Positions 1 through 6,130 of a stretch of DNA of 8,900 nucleotides are shown here, one piece after another. The notes under the pieces were generated by a model. The model had not been told where the DNA came from. It ran no database searches and was given only the letters and a program-made list of their open reading frames with translations. Source of the DNA: Chloracidobacterium sp. UBA3360 (GTDB lineage: Bacteria; Acidobacteriota; Blastocatellia; Pyrinomonadales; Pyrinomonadaceae); the NCBI GenBank assembly GCA_002360555.1, contig DEQS01000113.1, positions 1-8,900 on the forward strand, given 5' to 3'. Position numbers and translations under genes: made by a program. Numbering within the stretch: position 1 is the stretch's first letter; the number at the start of each line of letters is the position of its first letter.

Positions 1-1077
1 CCCGACCGGATAGGCGGACGCGGCCTTGCAACAGCAGAGCTGATCGACATGCGTGAGGTTTTCAAACAAGCTGGAAAAGATGTGGCGCTGTCACCCCAGC
101 TTTTGAACGAGATCAAAGAAACGCACGCGAGAGGCGAGCAGGTCATTATTCTGCTCAATCGTCGAGGCTTTTCGCAGTTCGTTCTCTGCCGGTCATGCGG
201 CGAGACGCTGAAATGCAAAAATTGCGACATCACGCTCACCTTTCATCGCGGCGACGGTAAGCTGCTTTGCCATTACTGCAATTACCGCGAAAAGGCTCCG
301 CGTATCTGCCCGCATTGCCAAAGCGAATATCTATACTTCGTCGGCGAAGGCACCGAAAACATTGCCGATCAGCTCGCTAAAAAGTTTCCCGAAATGCGGA
401 TCGCCCGCGTCGATCGCGACACGATGTCGCACAAAGGCGAGATCGATGATGTGCTGCTCACATTCGCTGACGGCGGCCTCGATATGCTCGTCGGCACACA
501 GATGATCGCCAAAGGGCATGATTTCCCTAACGTGACGCTGGTCGGTGTCATCTCGGTCGATATCGGCTTGGGCTTGCCGGATATGCGTTCGGCGGAACGG
601 ACTTTTCAACTCATAACGCAAGTCGCCGGACGCTCAGGCCGCGGCGAGAAACTGGGACGCGTCCTGATCCAAACGTACTACCCGGAGCATTACGCCCTGC
701 GACACGCCCGCGAGCAGGATTACGAAGGGTTTTACAACGAGGAGATAAAGTTTCGCGAACGTCTCGCCTATCCGCCATTCGTCGTGCTGGCAAGCATTTT
801 GATAAAGCACCGCGACCTCGCATACGCGTCACGGCACGCCAATATTCTGCGCCGTTCGCTAGATGCAGCAAATACGTCACGTCACGTCCGCGTACTCGGC
901 CCCGCCCCGGCGTCGATCTCTCGTCTAAAAAATGAATACCGCCTACAGATAATCCTCAAGGGAGCGAGCCGCCGCTCCCTGCGCGAAACCCTCGACATCG
1001 CTCTAGCCGATGCCGAAGCCAACGGCTGCGACCTACGCTCGATTTTCGTTGAGATCGATCCGGTCAACCTGATGTAA
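1..1077 (+). CDS. priA: Primosomal protein N' (replication restart helicase PriA), C-terminal part
   Basis: PriA is a superfamily 2 3'-5' DNA helicase that recognises abandoned replication forks in the cytoplasm and starts reloading of the replisome. The reading frame is open from base 1, and residues before the first ATG at 49 (PDRIGG...AELIDM) already match the conserved PriA segment ahead of helicase domain 2, so the true start is off the left edge. Numbering from that ATG, four CxxC pairs (C47/C50, C56/C59, C74/C77, C87/C90) form the two-zinc module inserted in the helicase core. GTQMIAKGHDFP (149-160) is helicase motif V and QVAGRSGR (191-198) is motif VI; E. coli has QVAGRAGR. AYPPF (240-244) and the remainder form the usual C-terminal domain. 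About 358 of some 750-820 residues are visible, and the Walker motifs lie outside. The gene ends in TAA just before an inverted repeat. Confidence 0.96.
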   Translation, partial: PDRIGGRGLATAELIDMREVFKQAGKDVALSPQLLNEIKETHARGEQVIILLNRRGFSQFVLCRSCGETLKCKNCDITLTFHRGDGKLLCHYCNYREKAPRICPHCQSEYLYFVGEGTENIADQLAKKFPEMRIARVDRDTMSHKGEIDDVLLTFADGGLDMLVGTQMIAKGHDFPNVTLVGVISVDIGLGLPDMRSAERTFQLITQVAGRSGRGEKLGRVLIQTYYPEHYALRHAREQDYEGFYNEEIKFRERLAYPPFVVLASILIKHRDLAYASRHANILRRSLDAANTSRHVRVLGPAPASISRLKNEYRLQIILKGASRRSLRETLDIALADAEANGCDLRSIFVEIDPVNLM

Positions 1078-1084
1078 GAATAGC

Positions 1085-1161
1085 TAACCACTAAAATACA
1101 CGAAAAAGCCACTAAAGACACTTCAACCCGTTTAGTGTTCCTTCGTGCTTTTTAGTGGTTA
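1085..1161. repeat. Imperfect inverted repeat between convergent genes
   Basis: The left arm (1085-1116) begins TAACCACTAAAA and ends CCACTAAA. The right arm (1131-1161) begins TTTAGTG and ends TTTTTAGTGGTTA. Folded together they pair over about 30 positions with a few mismatches and a one-base bulge, closing a 14-base loop (GACACTTCAACCCG, 1117-1130). It sits exactly in the 89-bp gap between the stops of priA and the Uma2-type gene. A hairpin of this size could end transcription from both sides. However, the stem is A/T-rich and neither side has a clean GC stem followed by a U-run, so it is not a textbook intrinsic terminator. The length, the internal repetition of CACTAAA and the intergenic position also fit a small dispersed palindromic repeat of the REP or MITE type. 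Copy number cannot be judged from one window. Confidence 0.75.
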
Positions 1162-1166
1162 CTTTC

Positions 1167-1775
1167 TTAATTAACCGCCTTGGAACTAAGTTCTGATTCT
1201 TTCAACTTCACCTGCGCATACACCTCGGCAAGCGAGAGTTTGCAGTTGATCGATTCGAGCGTTATAACGTCGTCGCGTTCGTTGTAGATGCGGTAGATCC
1301 ACTGTTTGGCATTCTGCCGGGCGTAATGCTCGATACGCATTTCGTTTTCGTTGACGAGCAGACAGTCCTTGATCTTTGGTATCGCAAGAAATCCCTCGAG
1401 CTTTTGCGTGCGGTCAGATGTCTGCGAAGGCGACGAAAATATCTCGATAAGCACCGTCGGATTTACCAGTAACTCAAAATTATTATCGGCAAACGCCGGT
1501 TCGCCATTGACGACAACGACATCGGGAAAACAGATCGAGTTTTTCCCGAGCCGCACCTGCATATCGCTCGAATACAACTCGCAAGTGCCGTGGTGAATTC
1601 GACTACCGATGGCAACGACAAAATTTGTAGTTATCAGATTGTGCCAGCGGTTTGCGGCGGGTTTGGGTGCAAGCCGTCCGTATATAAATTCGTTTTTCAC
1701 GACCTCGCGTCGTTCTGAGGTTTGGTAATTCTTAGATTGTTTTACTGCGGATTGGTCTGTTAAAGTCGGGTTCAT
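1167..1775 (-). CDS. Uma2 family endonuclease-like protein (DUF820)
   Basis: This small PD-(D/E)XK-fold protein belongs to a family present in many copies in cyanobacteria, Chloroflexi and Acidobacteriota. Its members are predicted nucleases, mostly without a proven role. Numbered from the ATG at 1775 (202 residues), the family landmarks are EFIYGRL near 29-35, H45 in the WHNLI helix, FPDVVVV (D85), VLIEIFSSPS (E111) and SDRTQKLEGF (D121, K125), followed by a LLVNE strand. The D...E...K set is intact, so a nuclease site is plausible. An upstream TTG at 1796 would add seven residues. ATG is preferred because an AGGAG (1787-1791 on the complement) lies 11 nt before it, while nothing like a ribosome site precedes the TTG. 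The gene stands alone, converges on priA and diverges from lpxD. By eye it is more A/T-rich than its neighbours, which hints at transfer but was not measured. Substrate and cellular role are unknown. Confidence 0.85.
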   Translation of the reverse strand: MNPTLTDQSAVKQSKNYQTSERREVVKNEFIYGRLAPKPAANRWHNLITTNFVVAIGSRIHHGTCELYSSDMQVRLGKNSICFPDVVVVNGEPAFADNNFELLVNPTVLIEIFSSPSQTSDRTQKLEGFLAIPKIKDCLLVNENEMRIEHYARQNAKQWIYRIYNERDDVITLESINCKLSLAEVYAQVKLKESELSSKAVN

Positions 1776-1912
1776 ATGCGATACTACTCCTGTCAAAAAC
1801 TACAAAAAGGAACGGGGAAAGAGGATTACAAAGACTGAGGGCTTTGCGTGGGTCAATTTGTTTGCTAAAAATAGTGTGACATACGCTGACACTTTCTATC
1901 AAGGAATTTTTC
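1776..1912. promoter_or_regulatory. Divergent intergenic region, Uma2-type gene / lpxD
   Basis: This 137-bp gap must hold promoters facing both ways. For the - strand gene, a TTGACC (complement of 1851-1856) is a possible -35, but the best -10-like hexamer (TGTAAT, complement of 1825-1830) sits 20 nt away, too far to be convincing. For lpxD, a TTTGTTTGC stretch near 1857-1865 could hold a -35, yet no good -10 follows. Just ahead of lpxD there is a short dyad, AGTGT (1873-1877) and ACACT (1889-1893), and two TGACA direct repeats exactly 10 bp apart (1877-1881, 1887-1891). These could form an operator, or could be chance. The lpxD ribosome site AAGGA is at 1901-1905. Confidence 0.35.
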
Positions 1913-2938
1913 ATGAAACTAGGGCTACTCGCCGAAAAAACAGGCTCGACCATCGGGCAAGGTTCAGATGATATCGAGATCACATCGACCGCCGGGCTCG
2001 ACATTGCCGGCCCCGGCGACATAACTTTTCTCGCCAATCCTAAATACACACCGCAGGTCGCGGACACCAAGGCAGGAGCGATATTCCTTAACGAAGGCGT
2101 CGCTATAGAACGCGATGACATCGCCGTGCTGCGAACGAAAGATGCGCATGTCGCATACACTCTCGCGATGCGGCTGTTTTTTCCTGCGCCTGCGTTAAAG
2201 CCTTTCGTCCATCCATCAGCCGTCATCGATCCGACTGCGACCGTCGCAAATGCCGTTGAGATCCACGCAAATGCAGTCATCGGTGCAAATTGCAATGTCG
2301 CCAGCGGCGTCCGAATAATGCCGAATGTGACGCTTTACGACGGTGTGAGCATTGGCGAAGGCACGACGATACACTCCGGCGTCTCGATCCGTGAAAACTG
2401 TGAGATCGGCCGTAACTGCACGATTCACAATAATTCGACGATCGGTTGTGATGGGTTTGGCTATGCAAAAACTGAAGATAAACAGTGGCTCAAGATACCG
2501 CAGACGGGCAAAGTCGTGCTCGAAGACGATGTCGAGATTGGGGCAAATACAGCGATCGACTCTGCTTCGGTTGGCGAGACCCGCATCAATCGCGGAGCAA
2601 AGATCGATAATCTCGTCCAGATCGGCCATTCCTGCACCGTCGACGAGGATGCTCTGATCTGCTCACAAACCGGCCTTGCCGGCAGCTCGCACATCGGCAA
2701 ACGAGTGATCCTGACCGGACAGTGCGGCATCGCCGGACACCTTAAGATCGGTGACGACGCCGTGCTTACGGCAAAATCAGCCACCTCTCACGATATCGAA
2801 CCTGGCGCGATTATGTCGGGCGTCCCGGCATTTGCAAATAGCGACTGGCTGCGTTCGATAGCCGCATTTCGCAAACTCGGCGAGATGGCCCACCGTTTGC
2901 GAAAGATCGAAAAGCATATCGCCGGCGACGGTAAGTAA
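1913..2938 (+). CDS. lpxD: UDP-3-O-(3-hydroxyacyl)glucosamine N-acyltransferase LpxD
   Basis: LpxD performs the third step of lipid A synthesis, transferring a 3-hydroxyacyl chain from acyl carrier protein to the 2-amino group of UDP-3-O-acyl-glucosamine in the cytoplasm; the enzyme is a homotrimer. The 341-residue length equals that of E. coli LpxD. Residues 1-95 form the uridine-binding N-terminal domain (AGPGDITFLANPKY at 32-45). Residues 98-300 are left-handed beta-helix hexapeptide repeats, and a C-terminal helix follows. The catalytic histidine is H239 in VQIGHS, the same number as in E. coli, and H276 (GIAGH) is also kept. G178-A185 reads GCDGFGYA and 301-306 reads MSGVPA, both family signatures. 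AAGGA lies 7 nt before the ATG. Its usual partners (fabZ, lpxA, lpxB, bamA, skp) are not next to it here. Instead a cation antiporter gene begins 2 bp after its stop. Confidence 0.96.
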   Translation: MKLGLLAEKTGSTIGQGSDDIEITSTAGLDIAGPGDITFLANPKYTPQVADTKAGAIFLNEGVAIERDDIAVLRTKDAHVAYTLAMRLFFPAPALKPFVHPSAVIDPTATVANAVEIHANAVIGANCNVASGVRIMPNVTLYDGVSIGEGTTIHSGVSIRENCEIGRNCTIHNNSTIGCDGFGYAKTEDKQWLKIPQTGKVVLEDDVEIGANTAIDSASVGETRINRGAKIDNLVQIGHSCTVDEDALICSQTGLAGSSHIGKRVILTGQCGIAGHLKIGDDAVLTAKSATSHDIEPGAIMSGVPAFANSDWLRSIAAFRKLGEMAHRLRKIEKHIAGDGK

Positions 2939-2940
2939 AT

Positions 2941-3996
2941 ATGCAAAAGAAAGAAAAGTTCATCATTGCCCTGTGCGTCATAGCGACGATAGCCGCCGGG
3001 GCTCTGCATTACGCGCACGCAAATCCGATCCTTGGGTTTGTCGTTACAGCGGCTGCCCTTGCGATGCTGGCGATGATCGTCGGTGATGCGACTGAGCAGC
3101 TCGGCAGCCGTCTGGGACCCGGTGCAACTGGCGTATTGCAAGCGAGTCTTGGTAATTTACCCGAACTTTTTGTTTGTATTTTCGCCCTCAAAGCTGGTCT
3201 TGTCGGACTTGTGCAGGCGGCCCTGATCGGCTCGATCCTCGGCAATGCCCTGCTCGTATTTGGACTAGCATTGTTCCTTGGCGGCCTGAAAAACGGCACG
3301 CAGCGTTTCAAGTCTGAACCGCCAAAAATGATAGCAACGTTGATGATCCTCGCAGTTGCGGCTTTGATGATCCCAACACTTGCAAAAGAACTCCACACCC
3401 CCGCCGAAGCCCATGTAAATGCGCTGGATGTCGTTTCGGCGGTTGTCCTTTTGGTCCTGCTTGTGGCAAATACCTATTTTTCAGTAAAAGGCGATCCGGC
3501 TGTTGTATCGCAATCACAAGAAATGGGCGGTGCAGAATGGTCGATGGGCCTGGCGATCGCTGTTTTAGCAGGAGCAGGTGTCGGAGCGGCATTTGTCTCA
3601 GACTGGTTCGTCGCGTCGCTCGAACCGGTAATGACAAGGTTTGGCCTGTCCGAGGCGTTCACCGGCCTCGTTGTCGTCGCGATTGCCGGAAATTCGATCG
3701 AAAATATTGTTGGCATCCAGTTCGCGTGGCGTAATCAAGCGGATTATGCGATCAGTATCATGCTAAACAGTTCGCTACAGATCGCCCTCGGTCTGATACC
3801 AATACTTGTACTGTTATCTTTTGTCCTAGGCGGTTCGATTCTTACGCTCGTATTGCCTCCTATGCTGGTTGCGTCGCTCGCTCTGACTGCTATCGTGAGT
3901 GCATTTATCGTCTACGACGGCGAATCGATCTGGCTCGAGGGCCTCGCCCTCATCGGCCTGTATTGCATAATTGCAGCGTCGTTCTGGTGGGGCTGA
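2941..3996 (+). CDS. Ca2+/H+ antiporter (CaCA superfamily, CAX-type)
   Basis: This is a predicted inner-membrane exchanger moving Ca2+ (or another cation) out against protons. Its 351 residues include about ten to eleven hydrophobic segments. The two alpha-repeats of the CAX family are visible. Repeat c-1 has GNLPE at 71-75, followed by the FALKAGLVGLVQAALIGSIL helix region (81-100). Repeat c-2 has GNSIE at 250-254, followed by AWRNQADYAISIMLNSSLQ (262-280). The two glutamates E75 and E254 are the expected ion-binding residues. In c-2 the usual GN..EH and GSS.Q read GNSIEN and NSSLQ, marking a divergent subgroup. The loop between the halves (about 181-200) is only weakly acidic, compared with the acidic helix of many CAX proteins. 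The ATG is 2 bp after the lpxD stop and has only a weak purine stretch (GGTAAG) in the lpxD end, so it is probably cotranscribed and translationally coupled. Ion specificity cannot be read from the sequence. Confidence 0.88.
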   Translation: MQKKEKFIIALCVIATIAAGALHYAHANPILGFVVTAAALAMLAMIVGDATEQLGSRLGPGATGVLQASLGNLPELFVCIFALKAGLVGLVQAALIGSILGNALLVFGLALFLGGLKNGTQRFKSEPPKMIATLMILAVAALMIPTLAKELHTPAEAHVNALDVVSAVVLLVLLVANTYFSVKGDPAVVSQSQEMGGAEWSMGLAIAVLAGAGVGAAFVSDWFVASLEPVMTRFGLSEAFTGLVVVAIAGNSIENIVGIQFAWRNQADYAISIMLNSSLQIALGLIPILVLLSFVLGGSILTLVLPPMLVASLALTAIVSAFIVYDGESIWLEGLALIGLYCIIAASFWWG

Positions 3997-4011
3997 TATT
4001 CAACGTCAGCC
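3991..4011 (+). terminator. Small hairpin at the end of the antiporter gene
   Basis: GGCTGA (3991-3996, including the stop codon) and TCAGCC (4006-4011) form a perfect 6-bp stem around a 9-base loop, in the short gap between two convergent genes. Only CATTTAGG follows on the + strand, so there is no proper U-run. It is a weak or rho-assisted terminator at best, and chance pairing is possible. Confidence 0.3.
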
Positions 4012-4030
4012 ATTTAGGAACGCAGTACTT

Positions 4031-4360
4031 CTAGTCCAAACAGTTAGTATCGTCTGCAATGATCGACACCGTTGGGAATTTGCTTCCGACCTTTGTCTTC
4101 ACCGCAATAAACCCCTGGTGCATGTCGCTACTCACTAGCGTCAGCGAGGTTCCGTTTTGCAGGAATACTTCCTTGCCCGTAGCGACGATCGTCGCGGTCG
4201 TGCCGTTAGAGTTTGTCACCCGGCAGGTTTTGAGAACCATGTCCGTCGTAGCGTTAATTTCTGACGTGGCTGACGCGGGTGTCGCGGGCACCTGAAATGC
4301 TCCGATTGCACCACCAACTATCACAGCTGACAAAAGCAGGCCATAATTCATTTTTTTCAT
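4031..4360 (-). CDS. Small secreted protein of unknown function
   Basis: I do not recognise this 109-residue protein. The N-terminus (MKKMNYGLLLSAVIVGGAIG) is a clear Sec signal peptide, with a likely signal peptidase I cut after A31 in TPASA/TSE. This leaves a mature protein of about 78 residues rich in Thr, Ser and Val, probably all-beta. It has exactly two cysteines, C46 (LKTCRV) and C107, the third residue from the end; they could form a disulfide in the periplasm. A GTG at 4393 would add 11 residues. The ATG at 4360 is chosen because GGAGG (complement of 4367-4371) lies 6 nt before it and the extra residues would precede a textbook signal peptide. The gene converges on the antiporter gene and diverges from msrB, with its own good promoter candidate. 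Confidence 0.75.
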   Translation of the reverse strand: MKKMNYGLLLSAVIVGGAIGAFQVPATPASATSEINATTDMVLKTCRVTNSNGTTATIVATGKEVFLQNGTSLTLVSSDMHQGFIAVKTKVGSKFPTVSIIADDTNCLD

Positions 4361-4383
4361 TTTGTTCCTCCAAATTCGCCACC

Positions 4384-4412
4384 ACTCTACCACCGCTTTG
4401 CTCGAAATTCAA
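4384..4412 (-). promoter_or_regulatory. Candidate sigma70-type promoter for the small secreted protein gene
   Basis: On the - strand, TTGAAT (complement of 4407-4412) and TAGAGT (complement of 4384-4389) are separated by exactly 17 nt, and each matches four of six consensus bases. Transcription would start near 4377, giving a leader of about 17 nt that contains the GGAGG ribosome site. Spacing and position fit well, but the hexamers are only moderate. Confidence 0.45.
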
Positions 4413-4429
4413 TCCGAGACCCCCCGACC

Positions 4430-4458
4430 TACACAACCGTTCCAGGTTAAAGTAAAAT
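4430..4458 (+). promoter_or_regulatory. Candidate promoter for msrB
   Basis: TACACA (4430-4435, four of six -35 bases) and TAAAAT (4453-4458, five of six -10 bases) are 17 nt apart. A start near 4465 would give a leader of about 13 nt with only a weak GGAA ribosome site (4467-4470), 7 nt before the ATG. The candidate lies back-to-back with the promoter proposed for the small secreted protein gene. Confidence 0.35.
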
Positions 4459-4477
4459 AGAACAACGGAATAAATTT

Positions 4478-4942
4478 ATGAAGCCTAACGAACAACGAGA
4501 AACATCAGCGAGCGGCTACGACGTCACACCTCTCACCGCCGAAGTCATCGAACGACTTGCTCAGGATCTGAACGAAGAGGAATATCGAATTCTCTTAGAT
4601 CACGGCACGGAAACGGCGTTTTGCGGAACGCTGCTCGATAACAAGTTAGACGGCACTTATGCCTGCCGTTTGTGCGGGCTGCCGCTATTTAGCTCGGCGA
4701 AGAAATTTCACTCGGGAACCGGCTGGCCGTCGTTCTACGCACCGTTCGACAAGGATCACCTAACCTATATCGAAGACAACAGTTACGGAATGCGCCGTAT
4801 CGAGATCCGCTGTGCTAGGTGCGGCGGTCATCAAGGGCACGTCTTTCCCGACGGCCCACCGCCAACCGGACAACGATATTGTCTTAACTCCGCAAGCCTA
4901 GAGTTTTTTGAAGATGGTGAGGAGATTCCGCAAAAGTCATGA
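4478..4942 (+). CDS. msrB: Peptide-methionine (R)-S-oxide reductase MsrB
   Basis: MsrB reduces methionine-R-sulfoxide in oxidised proteins, using thioredoxin for recycling. The 154-residue protein has no signal peptide and is therefore cytoplasmic. The zinc site is present as CRLC (C63, C66) and CARC (C112, C115). GTGWPSF (80-86) and HVFPDGPPPTGQRYCLNS (121-138) are the family core, and C135 is the catalytic cysteine. The E. coli enzyme has a cysteine within SGCGWPSF, but here that residue is T81. C49 (AFCG) is the only free cysteine besides C135 and is the natural candidate for resolving the sulfenic acid. The first ~20 residues are a variable extension. The stop codon overlaps the stop of the opposing hydroxylase gene. 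Functionally it belongs with oxidative-stress repair, but its neighbours are not obviously in one operon with it. Confidence 0.96.
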   Translation: MKPNEQRETSASGYDVTPLTAEVIERLAQDLNEEEYRILLDHGTETAFCGTLLDNKLDGTYACRLCGLPLFSSAKKFHSGTGWPSFYAPFDKDHLTYIEDNSYGMRRIEIRCARCGGHQGHVFPDGPPPTGQRYCLNSASLEFFEDGEEIPQKS

Positions 4943-6022
4943 CGCGGCAGAATGTGAATTATCACAAAATGGCGGGCTCTTCGTGAGTTTGCACTGACAC
5001 AGTTTGGTACTTCCGTCGCGTTTTGACGTGCAAAGCAGCGGTTTGAATTTTGTTCCGTGGTGCGAGCCGTCACAAAATGGCTGGTTTTGGCTGCGTCCAC
5101 ACCTACACCAAAGGTACTTTTCACCCGCCGCAAATTCACAAACAGCAGGCTCCGACTTCGTCGTCACATTCTTTTTGAACCCTCGTGAGATCTCGCTGTC
5201 CGGCTTTTCAGATGCAATGAGCGGGTAAAAATAACTGGCGGTCCATTTATCTTTCGGATCATTGACCAGGCCTATCTCAGTTGGAAATTGACGTGTAAAT
5301 TTTGCCGTCCCAAACATCTGATCCCAGATCGAAAACATATTGCCATAATTACCGTTCGGGTCGCTGACACCGTCGATCATCGATTTGCCATGGTGAGCGT
5401 AGTGAAATGCAGGCGTGACGATTATCCGTTCGAGGACCGTTGCTAAGGGGTTGAGAAACGTGTATTTGTATAAGATCTCATCCCAACGCACCAGGCTGTG
5501 CGAACCGATAATGACCAATTGCTTTACGATCAGGCCGATCGCTACGGCCTTGGCTCCTCCCGCAAAAACGACTAGCCCGACCCACCAGATATTCGGCATT
5601 AGCAGATAATACAAACCGGCGTTGCGATACGAAACAAAAAAGCCCATCTCCTCTGCTTGATGATGTGGACGATGTAGTTTCCATAGCCAACCGTATTCAT
5701 GTCCAAAACGGTGGTACCAATACTGCAAAATATCATCGATAAATAAATAGATCAGAAATACGGCCCACAAATATGAATTTGCGACGTAATTCTGAACATT
5801 CGGGATCAGCAAACTACCCAAATAGAACGCTAAAAAAACGATCAGCGGTTTGTAAACAAACGAAAGAGCTACAAACCCGCCGGCCTCTTGGATCCAGTCG
5901 CCGAACTTCTTTTTTGACGCTGTTAGATAACCAGCGATCGTTTCAACGAGGCTGAAAAATACAACGATACCGATTACGATATACCCGTCTAGATTTGGTA
6001 TGCCGAAAAGAGGTTCGTTCAT
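4937..6022 (-). CDS. Fatty acid hydroxylase/sterol desaturase family protein fused to a tandem CDGSH iron-sulfur module
   Basis: Residues 1 to about 270 are an integral-membrane diiron hydroxylase of the sterol desaturase/fatty acid hydroxylase superfamily. Hydrophobic segments lie near 12-33, 48-72, 83-100 and 135-172. The histidine clusters are H104/H108 (YHRFGH), H117/H120/H121 (HRPHH), H175 and H207/H210/H211 (HYAHH), followed by the familiar GNYGNMFSIWDQMFGT (223-239). Such proteins oxidise lipid C-H bonds with O2 and need an electron donor. Residues 292-357 carry two CDGSH motifs, each able to hold a [2Fe-2S] cluster with three Cys and one His. The first is CRCGRSQNQPFCDGSH (C306, C308, C317, H321). 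The second is CQCKLTKSPPFCDNSH (C342, C344, C353, H357), with N for G. The frame is continuous, so this is one polypeptide. The ATG has AAGGA only 3 nt upstream, which is tight. The lipid substrate is unknown. The gene seems to be its own transcription unit. Confidence 0.9.
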   Translation of the reverse strand: MNEPLFGIPNLDGYIVIGIVVFFSLVETIAGYLTASKKKFGDWIQEAGGFVALSFVYKPLIVFLAFYLGSLLIPNVQNYVANSYLWAVFLIYLFIDDILQYWYHRFGHEYGWLWKLHRPHHQAEEMGFFVSYRNAGLYYLLMPNIWWVGLVVFAGGAKAVAIGLIVKQLVIIGSHSLVRWDEILYKYTFLNPLATVLERIIVTPAFHYAHHGKSMIDGVSDPNGNYGNMFSIWDQMFGTAKFTRQFPTEIGLVNDPKDKWTASYFYPLIASEKPDSEISRGFKKNVTTKSEPAVCEFAAGEKYLWCRCGRSQNQPFCDGSHHGTKFKPLLCTSKRDGSTKLCQCKLTKSPPFCDNSHSAAS

Positions 6023-6072
6023 CGTTCCTTGGTGAATAAATATCTAAAACAAAATATCACAAATAACTAACG

Positions 6073-6113
6073 AAAATGCGCAAAAGGCCCATTTTGAACC
6101 CTTCGCGCATTTT
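6073..6113 (-). terminator. Hairpin terminator after the amidohydrolase pair
   Basis: Left arm 6073-6087 (AAAATGCGCAAAAGG) and right arm 6099-6113 (CCCTTCGCGCATTTT) pair over 15 positions with two mismatches, around an 11-base loop. The outer 9 bp (AAAATGCGC/GCGCATTTT) are perfect. Read on the - strand, the hairpin lies 17 nt after the stop of the degenerate amidohydrolase gene and its descending arm ends in ATTTTCGTT, a short U-run, as in an intrinsic terminator. It separates the amidohydrolase pair from the downstream hydroxylase-CDGSH gene. The remaining A/T-rich 50 bp (6023-6072) probably holds that gene's promoter, but I could not pick convincing hexamers. Confidence 0.6.
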
Positions 6114-6130
6114 GTGCCGGTTTGCTGCAG

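Noticed and set aside
1085..1161. CRISPR or tRNA-like element in the priA/Uma2 gap
   Set aside because: There is only one palindrome, no spaced direct repeats and no cloverleaf or conserved T-loop sequence.
1732..2295. 187-codon open frame antisense to the Uma2 upstream region and lpxD
   Set aside because: It lies opposite the strongly conserved lpxD reading frame, has low-complexity Ser/Ala composition and no recognisable domain. It is a shadow of lpxD codon bias.
3009..3398. 129-codon open frame on the - strand inside the antiporter gene
   Set aside because: Fully antisense to a conserved membrane-protein gene and rich in Arg, Pro and Ala, as expected for a shadow frame. No family resemblance.
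4358..4393. Longer GTG start for the small secreted protein
   Set aside because: It would place 11 residues including three Trp before a perfect signal peptide and would ignore the GGAGG sited 6 nt before the ATG at 4360.
4937..5150. Reading the CDGSH region as a separate small gene next to the hydroxylase
   Set aside because: There is no stop, no internal start with a ribosome site and no frame change between the two domains; the sequence as given encodes a single protein.
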